The position numbers were made by a program, and so were the translations under genes. Under the pieces are notes generated by a model that was given only the letters and a program-made list of their open reading frames with translations, did no database searches and was not told the origin of the DNA. Source: Akkermansiaceae bacterium (GTDB lineage Bacteria > Verrucomicrobiota > Verrucomicrobiia > Verrucomicrobiales > Akkermansiaceae). Taken from it: DNA of 19,961 nucleotides. Below, piece by piece: positions 1-9,188 of the stretch. The DNA is taken from the NCBI GenBank assembly GCA_024233135.1, contig JACKPZ010000046.1, forward strand, positions 1 to 19,961, written 5' to 3'. The stretch's first letter is position 1, and each line of letters opens with the position of its first letter.

Positions 1-54
1 GAGCGCGACTCGCTGCTCCCGCTCGAGGGCGACTCCGAATCCTCCAAGCACTGA
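1..54 (+). CDS. C-terminal tail of an upstream gene (partial, unidentified)
   Basis: Reading frame 1 is open from the first base and ends at TGA 52-54, giving the 17-residue tail ERDSLLPLEGDSESSKH. It precedes ccoNO by 34 bases on the same strand, so it is probably the previous gene of the oxidase operon. The tail resembles the end of the CcoQ-like peptide encoded at 2652-2831 (RERLASLPLEDSTDS), which hints at a small CcoQ/CcoS-like membrane peptide. Seventeen residues are too few to name it. Confidence 0.5.
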   Translation, partial: ERDSLLPLEGDSESSKH

Positions 55-88
55 TTTTCCGAAACCCAGCCTTCCAACCCCACACTCC

Positions 89-2626
<2,538 letters not shown>

Positions 2627-2651
2627 ACCGAACCCCTGACCACCGACCACC

Positions 2652-2831
2652 ATGTTCAAACGTGTTCTGATGGAGGAATGGGCGCTCTGCATCCCGTTCA
2701 TCGCCTTCTTCATCTTCTTCACCGTGTTTCTCGTGATGACCGTCCGTGCGATGCGGCTCGGCAGGCGCGACCGCGAACGCCTCGCGTCGCTGCCGCTCGA
2801 GGACTCCACCGATTCACTCCAACAACCTTGA
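2652..2831 (+). CDS. CcoQ-like small membrane peptide of the cbb3 oxidase
   Basis: A 59-residue peptide lies between ccoNO (25-base gap) and ccoP (4-base gap). It begins MFKRVLMEEWALCIPF and has one hydrophobic segment at about residues 11-31 (ALCIPFIAFFIFFTVFLVMTV). A basic stretch (RAMRLGRRDRER) and an acidic tail (LPLEDSTDS) follow. Size, single helix, charged cytoplasmic tail and position between ccoO and ccoP match CcoQ, a stabilising subunit of cbb3 oxidases. Sequence conservation in CcoQ is weak, so position carries most of the weight. Confidence 0.75.
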   Translation: MFKRVLMEEWALCIPFIAFFIFFTVFLVMTVRAMRLGRRDRERLASLPLEDSTDSLQQP

Positions 2832-2835
2832 CCCC

Positions 2836-3486
2836 ATGAGCCAGGAACCGAAACGCGGCCATTTCGCCAAAGAAAAAGGGGAGGTCATCCTCCGCGAGCA
2901 CGAATACGACGGCATCCAGGAGTTCGACCAGAAACTGCCCAACTGGTGGCTCTTCACCTTCTACGGAGCCATCGCATGGTTTCTCGGATATTGGGTGCTC
3001 TACTATCACACCGGCGCATTCAAGACGAGCCATGAACTGGTGTCCGAAAAGATCGCCGCCATCCAGGACGCCAAGGTCGCCGAGCTGGAGAAAACCCTCG
3101 CCTCGCTCGACGACTCGAAGCTCGTCCACGAGTGGGCCGCCAATCCGGAGGTCGTCGCCGCCGGCGAGGCGACCTATCAGCAGATCTGCGCCGCCTGCCA
3201 CGCCGCCGACATGAGCGCGACGATGACCGCCGGCACGGTGAAAGTTCCGCTGCCCGGCCTGCCCCTCGACGACCACGAATGGAAGTTCGGCGGCAAGCCG
3301 ATGGACATCTTCCGGATGGTCAACGAAGGCTCGCCCGCGGACAGCACCGGCAACAACGGCGTCAAGATGCAGCCGAAGGGCGGCGCCCAGCTCAGCACCA
3401 AACAGGTCGTCGAGGTGGTCTCCTACCTTATTTCGAAACTGCCCGAGGACTTCAAGGACATCCCGGCGCCCGGCGGCCAGGGCTGA
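2836..3486 (+). CDS. ccoP: CcoP-like cytochrome c subunit of the cbb3 oxidase, single haem site
   Basis: This 216-residue membrane-anchored c-type cytochrome should pass electrons to CcoO. The N-terminus carries the CcoP signature around YDGIQEFDQKLPNWW (about residues 25-39), followed by one transmembrane helix (about 40-57, LFTFYGAIAWFLGYWVLY). A linker and one cytochrome c domain follow, with C118-A-A-C121-H122 and a probable axial methionine M178 (GVKMQP). Canonical CcoP/FixP has about 300 residues and two CxxCH sites; only one is present here. I start the gene at ATG 2836 because the CcoP N-terminal motif begins there; the 30 in-frame codons upstream (ATG 2746) overlap the CcoQ-like gene in another frame and look non-coding. 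It is the last gene of the operon, ending before the terminator at 3524. Confidence 0.92.
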   Translation: MSQEPKRGHFAKEKGEVILREHEYDGIQEFDQKLPNWWLFTFYGAIAWFLGYWVLYYHTGAFKTSHELVSEKIAAIQDAKVAELEKTLASLDDSKLVHEWAANPEVVAAGEATYQQICAACHAADMSATMTAGTVKVPLPGLPLDDHEWKFGGKPMDIFRMVNEGSPADSTGNNGVKMQPKGGAQLSTKQVVEVVSYLISKLPEDFKDIPAPGGQG

Positions 3487-3523
3487 GAGTCCCGCCCTTC
3501 TCCCAAAAACCCGACCCACATAC

Positions 3524-3570
3524 CCACGAAAAACCCGGTGCGGAGCGATCCACACCGGGTTTTTCCGTGG
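3524..3570. terminator. bidirectional intrinsic terminator between ccoP and the peroxiredoxin gene
   Basis: The arm at 3524-3540 (CCACGAAAAACCCGGTG) pairs with 3553-3570 (CACCGGGTTTTTCCGTGG), with one bulge, around a 12-base loop. Each strand has an A/T run at the edge of the stem. It lies between convergent genes ending at 3486 (+) and 3585 (-) and can end transcription from both sides. Confidence 0.85.
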
Positions 3571-3584
3571 GGGGAAAACGTGGC

Positions 3585-4211
3585 TCAGCGCGAGAGGTAT
3601 CCGCTCACGCCCTGATGGTCGGGCGTCATGGCGTCGTCGCCCTTCTGCCAGTCCATCGGGCAGACCTCGCCGTGTTGTTCGAAGTGCTGCAGGGCGTCGA
3701 CCACGCGCAGGCACTCGCGGATCGAGCGGCCGAGCGGCATGTCGTTCACCACCTGGTGGCGGACGATGCCGGCCTTGTCGATGAGGAACAGGCCGCGGTA
3801 GGCGACGAGCTCGCCATCGACGACGAGGTTGCCCTCCTCATCGATGCGCTCCTCGCCGGCGAGCACGTCGTAGTCGCGGGAGATGGTCTTGTTGATGTCC
3901 GCGACGATCGGATAGGTCACGCCCTGGATGCCGCCCTGGTTACGCGGCGTCTGCAGCCACGCCCAGTGCGAAAACTCGGAATCCGTCGAGCAGCCGACCA
4001 CCGCGACGTCGCGTTTCTCGAACTCGGCGAGCTCCTCCTGGAACCGGTGCAGCTCGGTGGGGCAGACGAAGGTGAAGTCCTTCGGATAGAAAAACAGGAC
4101 CACGTATTTGCGGCCTTGGTATTGCTCGAGGGAGAAATCCTCGATGATGGTTTCGGCCTTCAGGGCCTTGGCGTGGAACGACGGGGCGGGCTTGCCGACG
4201 AGAACGGGCAT
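3585..4211 (-). CDS. typical 2-Cys peroxiredoxin (AhpC/Prx1 family)
   Basis: This 208-residue cytoplasmic thiol peroxidase reduces H2O2, organic peroxides or peroxynitrite using thioredoxin-like or AhpF-like reductants. The peroxidatic cysteine is C50 in FYPKDFTFVCPTEL and the resolving cysteine is C184 in GEVCPMDWQKG, so it is a typical 2-Cys enzyme. A GGIQG segment (residues 93-97) sits where overoxidation-sensitive peroxiredoxins carry GGLG, so the enzyme may be inactivated at high peroxide. The start at 4211 gives MPVLVGKPAPSF, the normal family N-terminus; 30 upstream in-frame codons resemble no peroxiredoxin. It lies 115 bases downstream of argJ on the same strand, probably as its own unit. 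Its position next to an oxidase operon may be coincidental. Confidence 0.95.
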   Translation of the reverse strand: MPVLVGKPAPSFHAKALKAETIIEDFSLEQYQGRKYVVLFFYPKDFTFVCPTELHRFQEELAEFEKRDVAVVGCSTDSEFSHWAWLQTPRNQGGIQGVTYPIVADINKTISRDYDVLAGEERIDEEGNLVVDGELVAYRGLFLIDKAGIVRHQVVNDMPLGRSIRECLRVVDALQHFEQHGEVCPMDWQKGDDAMTPDHQGVSGYLSR

Positions 4212-4301
4212 GGGACGGTGGTGTTTCGTGTTCGATGGAGCCGGGCGGAGCTTTCCGCCGCGGACCGGCGCGCCGTAAACCCTGCTCCGCGTCCCGGGCA
4301 A

Positions 4302-4317
4302 GCGCGGAATGCCGCGC
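4302..4317 (-). terminator. possible weak hairpin after argJ
   Basis: GCGCGG (4302-4307) and CCGCGC (4312-4317) form a 6-bp stem with a 4-base loop, 10 bases past the argJ stop codon. No proper T run follows, so it may be only an RNA 3'-end structure. A second 6-bp hairpin (GGCGGA 4244-4249 / TCCGCC 4254-4259) lies in the peroxiredoxin leader region. I see no clear promoter in this 115-base gap. Confidence 0.3.
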
Positions 4318-4326
4318 GTCCGAATC

Positions 4327-5580
4327 TCACACCAGGCCGTCCTTGCGCGCTTGTTTCCAATACGCGTACTCGGAGCGGTTGAAGTCGATGTACTCCGGCG
4401 AGAGGTCGCTCGAGAACATCTCGTAGTCGGCCGTCCCCTGGTTGAGCTGGATCGAAATCTCGAACTCCGGCTCGGCGACGATGGCGCGCAGCTCGTCCAT
4501 CGGCGTGTCCGCCTGCAGTCCGCCGAGGCAGGCCGGCTTGCCGCCGATGCGGATGTCGATGAGCTCCTCGCGGATCCGCGCCCGCGAATAGCCGACGGCG
4601 TGGATGATGCGGCCCCAGTTCGGGTCGCCGCCGTTCCATGAAGACTTCACCAGCGCCGACTTGCACACCGCCTCGGCGACCTTCTTCGCATCGAGATACG
4701 TGCGCGCCCCTTCGACCTTGACGGTGACGAACTTCGTGACGCGTTCGCCATCGCGGACGATGGCCTTGGCCAGCTCGAGCATCAGCCAGCGCAAGGCGCG
4801 GCGGAACTGCCGGCAGCGCTTTCCGTTGCGGCGCACGGCGGTCATGCCCGATGCGCCGTTGGCCAGCACGAGCACCGTGTCGTTGGTCGACATGTCGCCA
4901 TCGATGGTGATGCGGTTGAAACTTTCCTCGACGCACTCGAGCACCGCCTTGCGCAGCGTGACGGTGGGGATGTTCGCATCGGTGGTGATGAAACAGAGCA
5001 TCGTCGCCATGCTCGGCGAGATCATTCCCGCGCCCTTCACGCAACCGCCGAGGCGGACGCGCGTGTCCCCGAGGTCGAACGAAATCGCAAGCTCCTTCGC
5101 CTGCGTGTCGCTGGTCATGATCGCCTTCGCGACGTCCGGGCCGTTCTTCGGCCCGAGACCGGCGACCAGTTCTTCGAACTTCGGCTCGATGCGCATCATC
5201 GGCATCGGCAGGCCGATGACGCCGGTCGAGCAGACGCCCACTTCGGTTTTCTTCAGTCCGAGCGATCCGGCGACCGCCTTGCACATCGCGTTGGCGTCCT
5301 GGATGCCCTGCACTCCGGTGCAGGCGTTCGCGTTTCCGGAGTTGGCGACGATGGCGCGGATGTCGCCGCGGCGGAGGTGGGCCTGCGTGACGCGCACGGG
5401 CGCGGCCTTCACGCGGTTGGTCGTGAAGGTGCCCGCGGAATGGCACGGGTGGTCCGAGGAAATGAGCGCGAGATCGAGCCGCTCCACCGCGGGATTCTTG
5501 ATGCCGCACGCGACCGCGCTCGTCCGGAAGCCCTGCGGCGCGCCGACTCCACCTTTGATGCGAGTGACCGGAAAATCCAT
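4327..5580 (-). CDS. argJ: bifunctional glutamate N-acetyltransferase / amino-acid N-acetyltransferase ArgJ
   Basis: This 417-residue enzyme of arginine synthesis moves the acetyl group from N-acetylornithine to glutamate, making ornithine and recycling the acetyl group; some members also use acetyl-CoA. Visible family features are the N-terminal GGVxAPxGF (10-18), TNRVKAAPV (54-62), the oxyanion-hole STGVIG (118-123), and the self-cleavage site KGAGMISPSMATML. T193 there is the expected nucleophile, exposed when the precursor splits into alpha and beta chains. The C-terminal part has NWGRI and SPEYIDFNRSEYAYWK. Length fits the family. I start at ATG 5580 (MDFPVTRIKGG); an in-frame GTG at 5619 would add 13 residues and overlap the argC stop as GTGA. 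It follows argC by 35 bases and is probably co-transcribed. Confidence 0.96.
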   Translation of the reverse strand: MDFPVTRIKGGVGAPQGFRTSAVACGIKNPAVERLDLALISSDHPCHSAGTFTTNRVKAAPVRVTQAHLRRGDIRAIVANSGNANACTGVQGIQDANAMCKAVAGSLGLKKTEVGVCSTGVIGLPMPMMRIEPKFEELVAGLGPKNGPDVAKAIMTSDTQAKELAISFDLGDTRVRLGGCVKGAGMISPSMATMLCFITTDANIPTVTLRKAVLECVEESFNRITIDGDMSTNDTVLVLANGASGMTAVRRNGKRCRQFRRALRWLMLELAKAIVRDGERVTKFVTVKVEGARTYLDAKKVAEAVCKSALVKSSWNGGDPNWGRIIHAVGYSRARIREELIDIRIGGKPACLGGLQADTPMDELRAIVAEPEFEISIQLNQGTADYEMFSSDLSPEYIDFNRSEYAYWKQARKDGLV

Positions 5581-5615
5581 GTAAGAGAGGGAAAGCACGC
5601 GAGCGTGCGCGGACC

Positions 5616-6659
5616 TCACAGGTTTTGCAATCCTTCAATCGGTGCGAATCCGAACATCAGGTTGAAACTCTGCACCGCCTGGCCGCCGGCACCTTTCCCG
5701 ATGTTGTCCTCGGCGCTCATCAGCAGCACGCGGTTCGTGCGCGGATCGTACTGCCAGCCGATGTCGATGAAATTGGTGCGCGTGACGTTCTTGGTGTCCG
5801 CCGGCACGCCGCGACCGAGCAGGCGGACGAACGGCTCGCCCGCGTAGGCTTCTTCCAGCGCGGCGCCGATGTCCTCCGGCTTCGCGCCCGCCGCGAGTTT
5901 CGCCGTGGTCGTCGTCGCGATGCCCGCCGTCACCGGGATCAGGTGCGGGATGAAACTCACCACCACCGGTTCGCCCGCGGCGATCGAGAGCTCCTGCTCG
6001 ATTTCCGATAGATGCCGGTGCTTCGGCACGCCGTAGGCGCGCGCGCTCTCGTTGCACTCGCAGAAAAGCAGGGAAACGTCCGCCTTGCGCCCGGCTCCGC
6101 TCACGCCGCTCATCGAGTTGGCGACGATCGTCGCCGGATCGACGAGTTTCCGCCGCAGCAAGGGCAGCAGCGGCAGCAGGATGCTCGTCGGATAACAACC
6201 GGGCGAGGCGATCAGGCGTGCGGCCTTGATTTCCTCCGCCCGCACCTCCGGCAAACCGTAAACCGCCTCGTCCAAGAGATCCGGCGCCGGATGTTCGTGG
6301 CCGTAGAACTCCTGATAGACCGACGGGTCGTTGAGCCGGAAGTCCGCGCTCAGGTCGATGACCTTCAGCCCGCGCTCGAGCAGCGCCCGCGCGATCTCCG
6401 CCGCCACGCCGTGCGGCAGAGCGAGGAACGCCGCCTGCGCGCCCGTCGCCGCGATCGCATCCGGATCCGGCTCCATGAACGCCAGCTCCGCCCCCGCCGC
6501 CTTGGCGAAACGGGGGAACACCGCGCTCAACGGTTTCCCGGCTTCCTGCCGCGAGGTGGCGGCCGCCAGCTCCACCCCCGGGTGGCCCAGCAACAGCCGC
6601 AGCAGTTCCATTCCCGAGTACCCGCTGGCTCCGACGATGGCGGTCTTGACGCGATTCAT
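5616..6659 (-). CDS. argC: N-acetyl-gamma-glutamyl-phosphate reductase ArgC
   Basis: This 347-residue cytoplasmic enzyme of arginine synthesis reduces N-acetylglutamyl phosphate with NADPH to the semialdehyde. The N-terminal nucleotide-binding motif GASGYSG is at residues 10-16. The catalytic cysteine is C155 in ASPGCYPTS, and the general base is in KHRHLSEIEQE (H214/H216). IDLSADFRL (101-109) and ANSMSGVSGAGR (180-191) are further family signatures. The start at 6659 (MNRVKTAIVGASG) puts the dinucleotide-binding strand at the very N-terminus, as usual; 35 upstream in-frame codons run into the tRNA gene and are rejected. It is the first gene of argC-argJ. A TTGGCA -35-like box exists on this strand near 6689-6694, without a convincing -10. 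Confidence 0.96.
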   Translation of the reverse strand: MNRVKTAIVGASGYSGMELLRLLLGHPGVELAAATSRQEAGKPLSAVFPRFAKAAGAELAFMEPDPDAIAATGAQAAFLALPHGVAAEIARALLERGLKVIDLSADFRLNDPSVYQEFYGHEHPAPDLLDEAVYGLPEVRAEEIKAARLIASPGCYPTSILLPLLPLLRRKLVDPATIVANSMSGVSGAGRKADVSLLFCECNESARAYGVPKHRHLSEIEQELSIAAGEPVVVSFIPHLIPVTAGIATTTTAKLAAGAKPEDIGAALEEAYAGEPFVRLLGRGVPADTKNVTRTNFIDIGWQYDPRTNRVLLMSAEDNIGKGAGGQAVQSFNLMFGFAPIEGLQNL

Positions 6660-6736
6660 GGCGGGCGTCCATCTCACGATTTTCCGTGCTTGCCAATCCG
6701 CATTTCCCCTGTTTGCCTTCCCGCCCGTCACGGAAA

Positions 6737-6813
6737 CGGGCTGTAGCGCAGTCTGGTAGCGCACTACACTGGGGGTGTAGGGGTCGTGGGTTCGAATCCC
6801 GCCAGCCCGACCA
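6737..6813 (+). tRNA. tRNA-Pro (anticodon GGG)
   Basis: The 77-base cloverleaf includes an encoded CCA. The acceptor stem is CGGGCTG (6737-6743) with CAGCCCG (6803-6809), discriminator A 6810 and CCA 6811-6813. The anticodon stem CTACA/TGTAG (6764-6768/6776-6780) encloses the loop CTGGGGG, with anticodon GGG at 6771-6773. The T arm contains GGGTTCGAATCCC. The anticodon reads CCC/CCU proline codons. It is divergent from argC and ends directly in a terminator. Confidence 0.97.
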
Positions 6814-6853
6814 AAAACCCTCCGCCCGGCTCATCCGGGCGGAGGGTTTTTGG
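6811..6853 (+). terminator. strong intrinsic terminator overlapping the tRNA 3' end
   Basis: A perfect 19-bp inverted repeat (6811-6829 with 6835-6853, loop CTCAT) has a GC-rich core CCCTCCGCCCGG and A/T runs at its base. Its 5' arm begins with the CCA of tRNA-Pro, so the mature 3' end is part of the stem in the primary transcript. It should also stop transcripts arriving on the opposite strand from the gene ending at 6923. Confidence 0.9.
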
Positions 6854-6859
6854 TTTTCC

Positions 6860-6893
6860 GGCGTGGTGTGTGAGAACACGGTACACGGCGACG
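6860..6893. repeat. possible degenerate copy of the palindromic repeat at 9189-9232
   Basis: GGCGTGGTGTGTGAGAACACGG resembles one half of the 44-bp palindrome downstream of the second paralogue (GGCGCGTTCGTGAGAACGCG), sharing GTGAGAAC followed by CG. Both copies lie just 3' of a member of the paralogous gene pair. The match is partial and could be chance. Confidence 0.3.
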
Positions 6894-6922
6894 TGGAATC
6901 ATCGACGAGGCCGCACCCGCCC

Positions 6923-7891
6923 TCAATGTCCGAAGCGCTGGCGGAAGAAGCGGGCGGGTGGTTGACCGGGAGCAAGCTCCAGCACCCAGGTGCGCATGAC
7001 ACCCGCCACCGATTCGCTCTGCACGCTGTAGTGCACCCCTTCCTCGAGCGGGAACCAGTCGTCCAGATTATCGGACCACTCGGCCAGCGGCTCGGCATCC
7101 GAAGCGTTGATCCGCCGGCGCAGGGTGAGTGTCGTTCCGTTCAGTTCGACGATCGGTAACAAGCCCGCCGCCTCCGGGTCCTGGCCGCTGGCGTAGTCGA
7201 GGAAGTTGCTGCGGCCGTTGTGGTTCGCGTCGCCCGCCGGATCCAGCGACGGATGTTCGCTGGCGAAATCCGTCCACACCGCGAAGTCCGACGGCTCGAG
7301 CACTTCGTAATAGGGGCTGTCGGCGGTGTAGGTGTTGTCGATGTCTTGGATCGCCACGAACGCCTCCTCGAGGATTTCATCCGGGTGGGCGCGGGTCAGG
7401 TTGCGCAGGCCCAGCAGCGGGTCGTCGCTGCGCACGATCACCGCGTCCCACGCGCCCGGATCCCAGCCGGGGCCGAGGACCTCCGCCACCGTGAACGGCT
7501 GGTGCCCGGCGCTGCCGTTGCGCTCCAGACCGGCAAACGAAACCGCACACAGCAATGACATCGTCTCGGTGTCCCAGACGGTGTAGGCCGGAGAGCCGAA
7601 AACGATCTGCCCATTGTTCGTCAACTGGATCACCCCCTCGGCATCAAAGGTAGCGCTCCAGCCGGTGAAGGTGTCGACATCATCCGAAAACGAGAGATTC
7701 GGTGACAGCCCCGCCTGATGAACCTGCTCGAAGACCGCCAGGGTGGCGCTGTTGTAAACTCCCTCGTTCGGATTGGAGACTTGGACACTGAACAAATACT
7801 GGGTGGGGAAAACAACCGGTGCGTTCACCGTCACCTCCGCAGCCCGGACCAGCGGGCCGGTGGCAAGCAGCAGCGGGAGGAGACGACGCAT
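6923..7891 (-). CDS. secreted protein of unknown function, paralogue A
   Basis: This 322-residue protein is not recognised as any named family. It has a signal peptide (MRRLLPLLLATGPLVRAA, probable cleavage after A18), then a likely beta-rich body of about 190 residues. A C-terminal region follows that is common in verrucomicrobial secreted proteins: WTDFASEHPSLDPAGDANHNGRSNFLDYASGQDP (about 206-239, Asp/Asn-rich and possibly Ca-binding), a beta segment with LTLRRRI and the end RFFRQRF. I start at 7891 because the signal peptide begins there and the ATG is conserved in paralogue B; longer in-frame extensions run antisense-like into the ATPase gene. Its closest relative in the window is the gene at 9240-10211: segments 130-173 and about 203-300 are almost identical, while 26-125 and 178-195 differ. 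It lies 59 bases downstream of the ATPase gene. Confidence 0.82.
   Translation of the reverse strand: MRRLLPLLLATGPLVRAAEVTVNAPVVFPTQYLFSVQVSNPNEGVYNSATLAVFEQVHQAGLSPNLSFSDDVDTFTGWSATFDAEGVIQLTNNGQIVFGSPAYTVWDTETMSLLCAVSFAGLERNGSAGHQPFTVAEVLGPGWDPGAWDAVIVRSDDPLLGLRNLTRAHPDEILEEAFVAIQDIDNTYTADSPYYEVLEPSDFAVWTDFASEHPSLDPAGDANHNGRSNFLDYASGQDPEAAGLLPIVELNGTTLTLRRRINASDAEPLAEWSDNLDDWFPLEEGVHYSVQSESVAGVMRTWVLELAPGQPPARFFRQRFGH
6978..7326 (-). repeat. near-identical block 1, copy A (pairs with 9292-9640)
   Basis: These 349 bases match 9292-9640 without gaps at offset 2314. I count four mismatches (7046, 7278, 7310, 7314). The block encodes the C-terminal third of both paralogues. Identity stops abruptly at both ends. 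Confidence 0.9.
7354..7533 (-). repeat. near-identical block 2, copy A (pairs with 9671-9850)
   Basis: These 180 bases match 9671-9850 at offset 2317 with one mismatch by eye (7386). The block encodes the conserved GLERNGSAGHQPFTVAEV region and onward. The 27-30 bases between blocks 1 and 2 are unrelated in the two copies. Confidence 0.9.
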
Positions 7892-7943
7892 GGCGGGCGC
7901 CAGGGTTTCTAGCAAATCACCGCCCGCAAAGGAAGCCATCCGC
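7892..7943 (-). repeat. shared 5' flank of paralogue A (pairs with 10212-10263)
   Basis: The upstream flanks of the two paralogues align without gaps for about 50 bases. Shared words are GGCGG.CGC, CTAGC..ATCA and GGAAGCC.TCCGC (+ strand), with an unrelated 10-base patch between them. The duplicated unit therefore includes a promoter-size leader. In copy A this flank begins right after the ATPase stop codon (7951). Confidence 0.6.
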
Positions 7944-7950
7944 CGTTCCT

Positions 7951-9105
7951 TCATGATCCCGACATCTCCTCCAACAAATCCGGCAGCGTGATGGCATCGA
8001 TGCCCTCGGCCAGCGGAAACGAATGCTGTCCCGGATGCACGACCCGCAGGCGGTCCAGCCCGAGGTCGGCCATGGCCACGTGCATCGACTTCGTCGTCGC
8101 CGGCGTTTCCGAATACTTGAACTCGAAGCCGAGCCGCTCTCCCTGGTGGAACACCAGCAGGTCCAGCTCCGCCCCGCCATGGGTCGCCCAGAAATACGCC
8201 TCGCGGTCGCCGGTGATCGTGAGGATCTGCTCCAGCGCGAAGCCTTCCCACGAAGCGCCGAGCTTGGGATGCGACTGCAAAGCCGCGCGGTCCGGGATGC
8301 CCAGCAAGCCGTGCAGGATGCCGGAGTCCCGCACATAGACCTTCGGCGCCTTGACCTGGCGCTTCTTGAGGTTCTCGAACCACGGCGGCAACTCGCGCAC
8401 CACGTAGGTGCCGCTCAGGATGTCGAGGTAGCGGCGGGCCGTCGGCTCGCTGCTGCCCAGCGATCTCGCCAGCTCCGAAACCTTGAGCACCTGCCCGTGG
8501 TAGTGCGCGACCATCGTCCAGAATCGCCGCAAGGTCATCGCCGGAACTTGGATGCCGAGCTGCGGGATATCGCGCTCCAGAAAGGTCCGGAAAAAATCCT
8601 CGTGCCACTGGCGCGCCACCGGATCGCTGCCCGCGAGGAAGGCCCGCGGAAACCCTCCGCGCCACCAACGCTTCGGCAGTTCGTCCAGTCCCACCTCAAG
8701 CAGGGAAAAACCCGTGACATCCACGAACGAAACCCGCCCGGCCAGGGTTTCCCCCGCGCCCTTGACCAGCGCGGGCGAGGCGCTGCCGAGGATCAGGAAA
8801 CGCGCCGGCGTGTCCGGCCGGTCCGCCAGCACCCGCAGCACCGGAAACAACTCCGGCATCCGCTGGATCTCGTCCAAAACCACCAGCCCGCGCAGCCCGC
8901 CCAGCACCAGCTCCGGATTCGCCAGCCGCGCCACATCCGAGGGCGATTCGAGATCGAAACGATGGACCTTCAGCTCCGGCAGCGCCTCCGCCACCATGCC
9001 CGCCAAGGTCGTCTTCCCCGCCTGCCTCGGCCCCGGCAGGGCGACCACCGGATAGTCCCGCAGGCGCTCCCGGATCCGCTCGATGTAACCGTCTCGGTGC
9101 AACAT
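7951..9105 (-). CDS. AAA_14 / DUF4143 family P-loop ATPase
   Basis: This 384-residue ATPase belongs to the AAA_14 plus DUF4143 family, common in mobile or lineage-specific gene sets; its cellular role is poorly known. Walker A is GPRQAGKT (25-32), Walker B LVVLDE (74-79), and a sensor-like LILGSAS lies at 104-110. From about 164 comes the DUF4143 part: a helical/winged-helix segment (WTMVAHYHGQVLKVSELARSLGSS) and a C-terminal PD-(D/E)xK-nuclease-like core with E313-L-D315 and F-E328-F-K330. The length is normal and the motifs are intact. The start at 9105 is the first ATG before the conserved N-terminus. An AT-rich promoter-like sequence sits just upstream. The gene lies between two secreted paralogues on the same strand, the downstream one 59 bases away. 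Confidence 0.93.
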   Translation of the reverse strand: MLHRDGYIERIRERLRDYPVVALPGPRQAGKTTLAGMVAEALPELKVHRFDLESPSDVARLANPELVLGGLRGLVVLDEIQRMPELFPVLRVLADRPDTPARFLILGSASPALVKGAGETLAGRVSFVDVTGFSLLEVGLDELPKRWWRGGFPRAFLAGSDPVARQWHEDFFRTFLERDIPQLGIQVPAMTLRRFWTMVAHYHGQVLKVSELARSLGSSEPTARRYLDILSGTYVVRELPPWFENLKKRQVKAPKVYVRDSGILHGLLGIPDRAALQSHPKLGASWEGFALEQILTITGDREAYFWATHGGAELDLLVFHQGERLGFEFKYSETPATTKSMHVAMADLGLDRLRVVHPGQHSFPLAEGIDAITLPDLLEEMSGS

Positions 9106-9114
9106 TTCTTCGAA

Positions 9115-9142
9115 ATACTAAACATCTACTTTTGATTTTCAA
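9115..9142 (-). promoter_or_regulatory. candidate promoter of the ATPase gene, near-leaderless
   Basis: On the minus strand TTGAAA (9142-9137) is followed by a 16-base spacer and TAGTAT (9120-9115), a good sigma-70-like pair in an unusually AT-rich patch. The ATG at 9105 is only 9 bases beyond the -10, so the transcript would have almost no leader. Confidence 0.45.
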
Positions 9143-9188
9143 GAAAGGTTTCGGTCAGGCCAGCAGGTTTCCAAGCGGCTTCTTCTCC

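Noticed and set aside
2746..2835. Extended N-terminus of CcoP from ATG 2746
   Set aside because: The 30 extra residues overlap the CcoQ-like gene out of frame and do not resemble CcoP; the CcoP signature starts just after ATG 2836.
3132..4382. Plus-strand open frame spanning ccoP, the terminator and the peroxiredoxin gene
   Set aside because: It crosses a strong terminator and runs antisense to a peroxiredoxin with complete catalytic motifs.
6660..6764. Extended N-terminus of ArgC
   Set aside because: The extra codons lie antisense to part of tRNA-Pro, and the nucleotide-binding motif begins right after ATG 6659.
7892..8668. 581-residue open frame joining paralogue A with a frame inside the ATPase gene
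   Set aside because: The upstream part is an out-of-frame reading of the ATPase, which has intact Walker motifs; a signal peptide begins at 7891.
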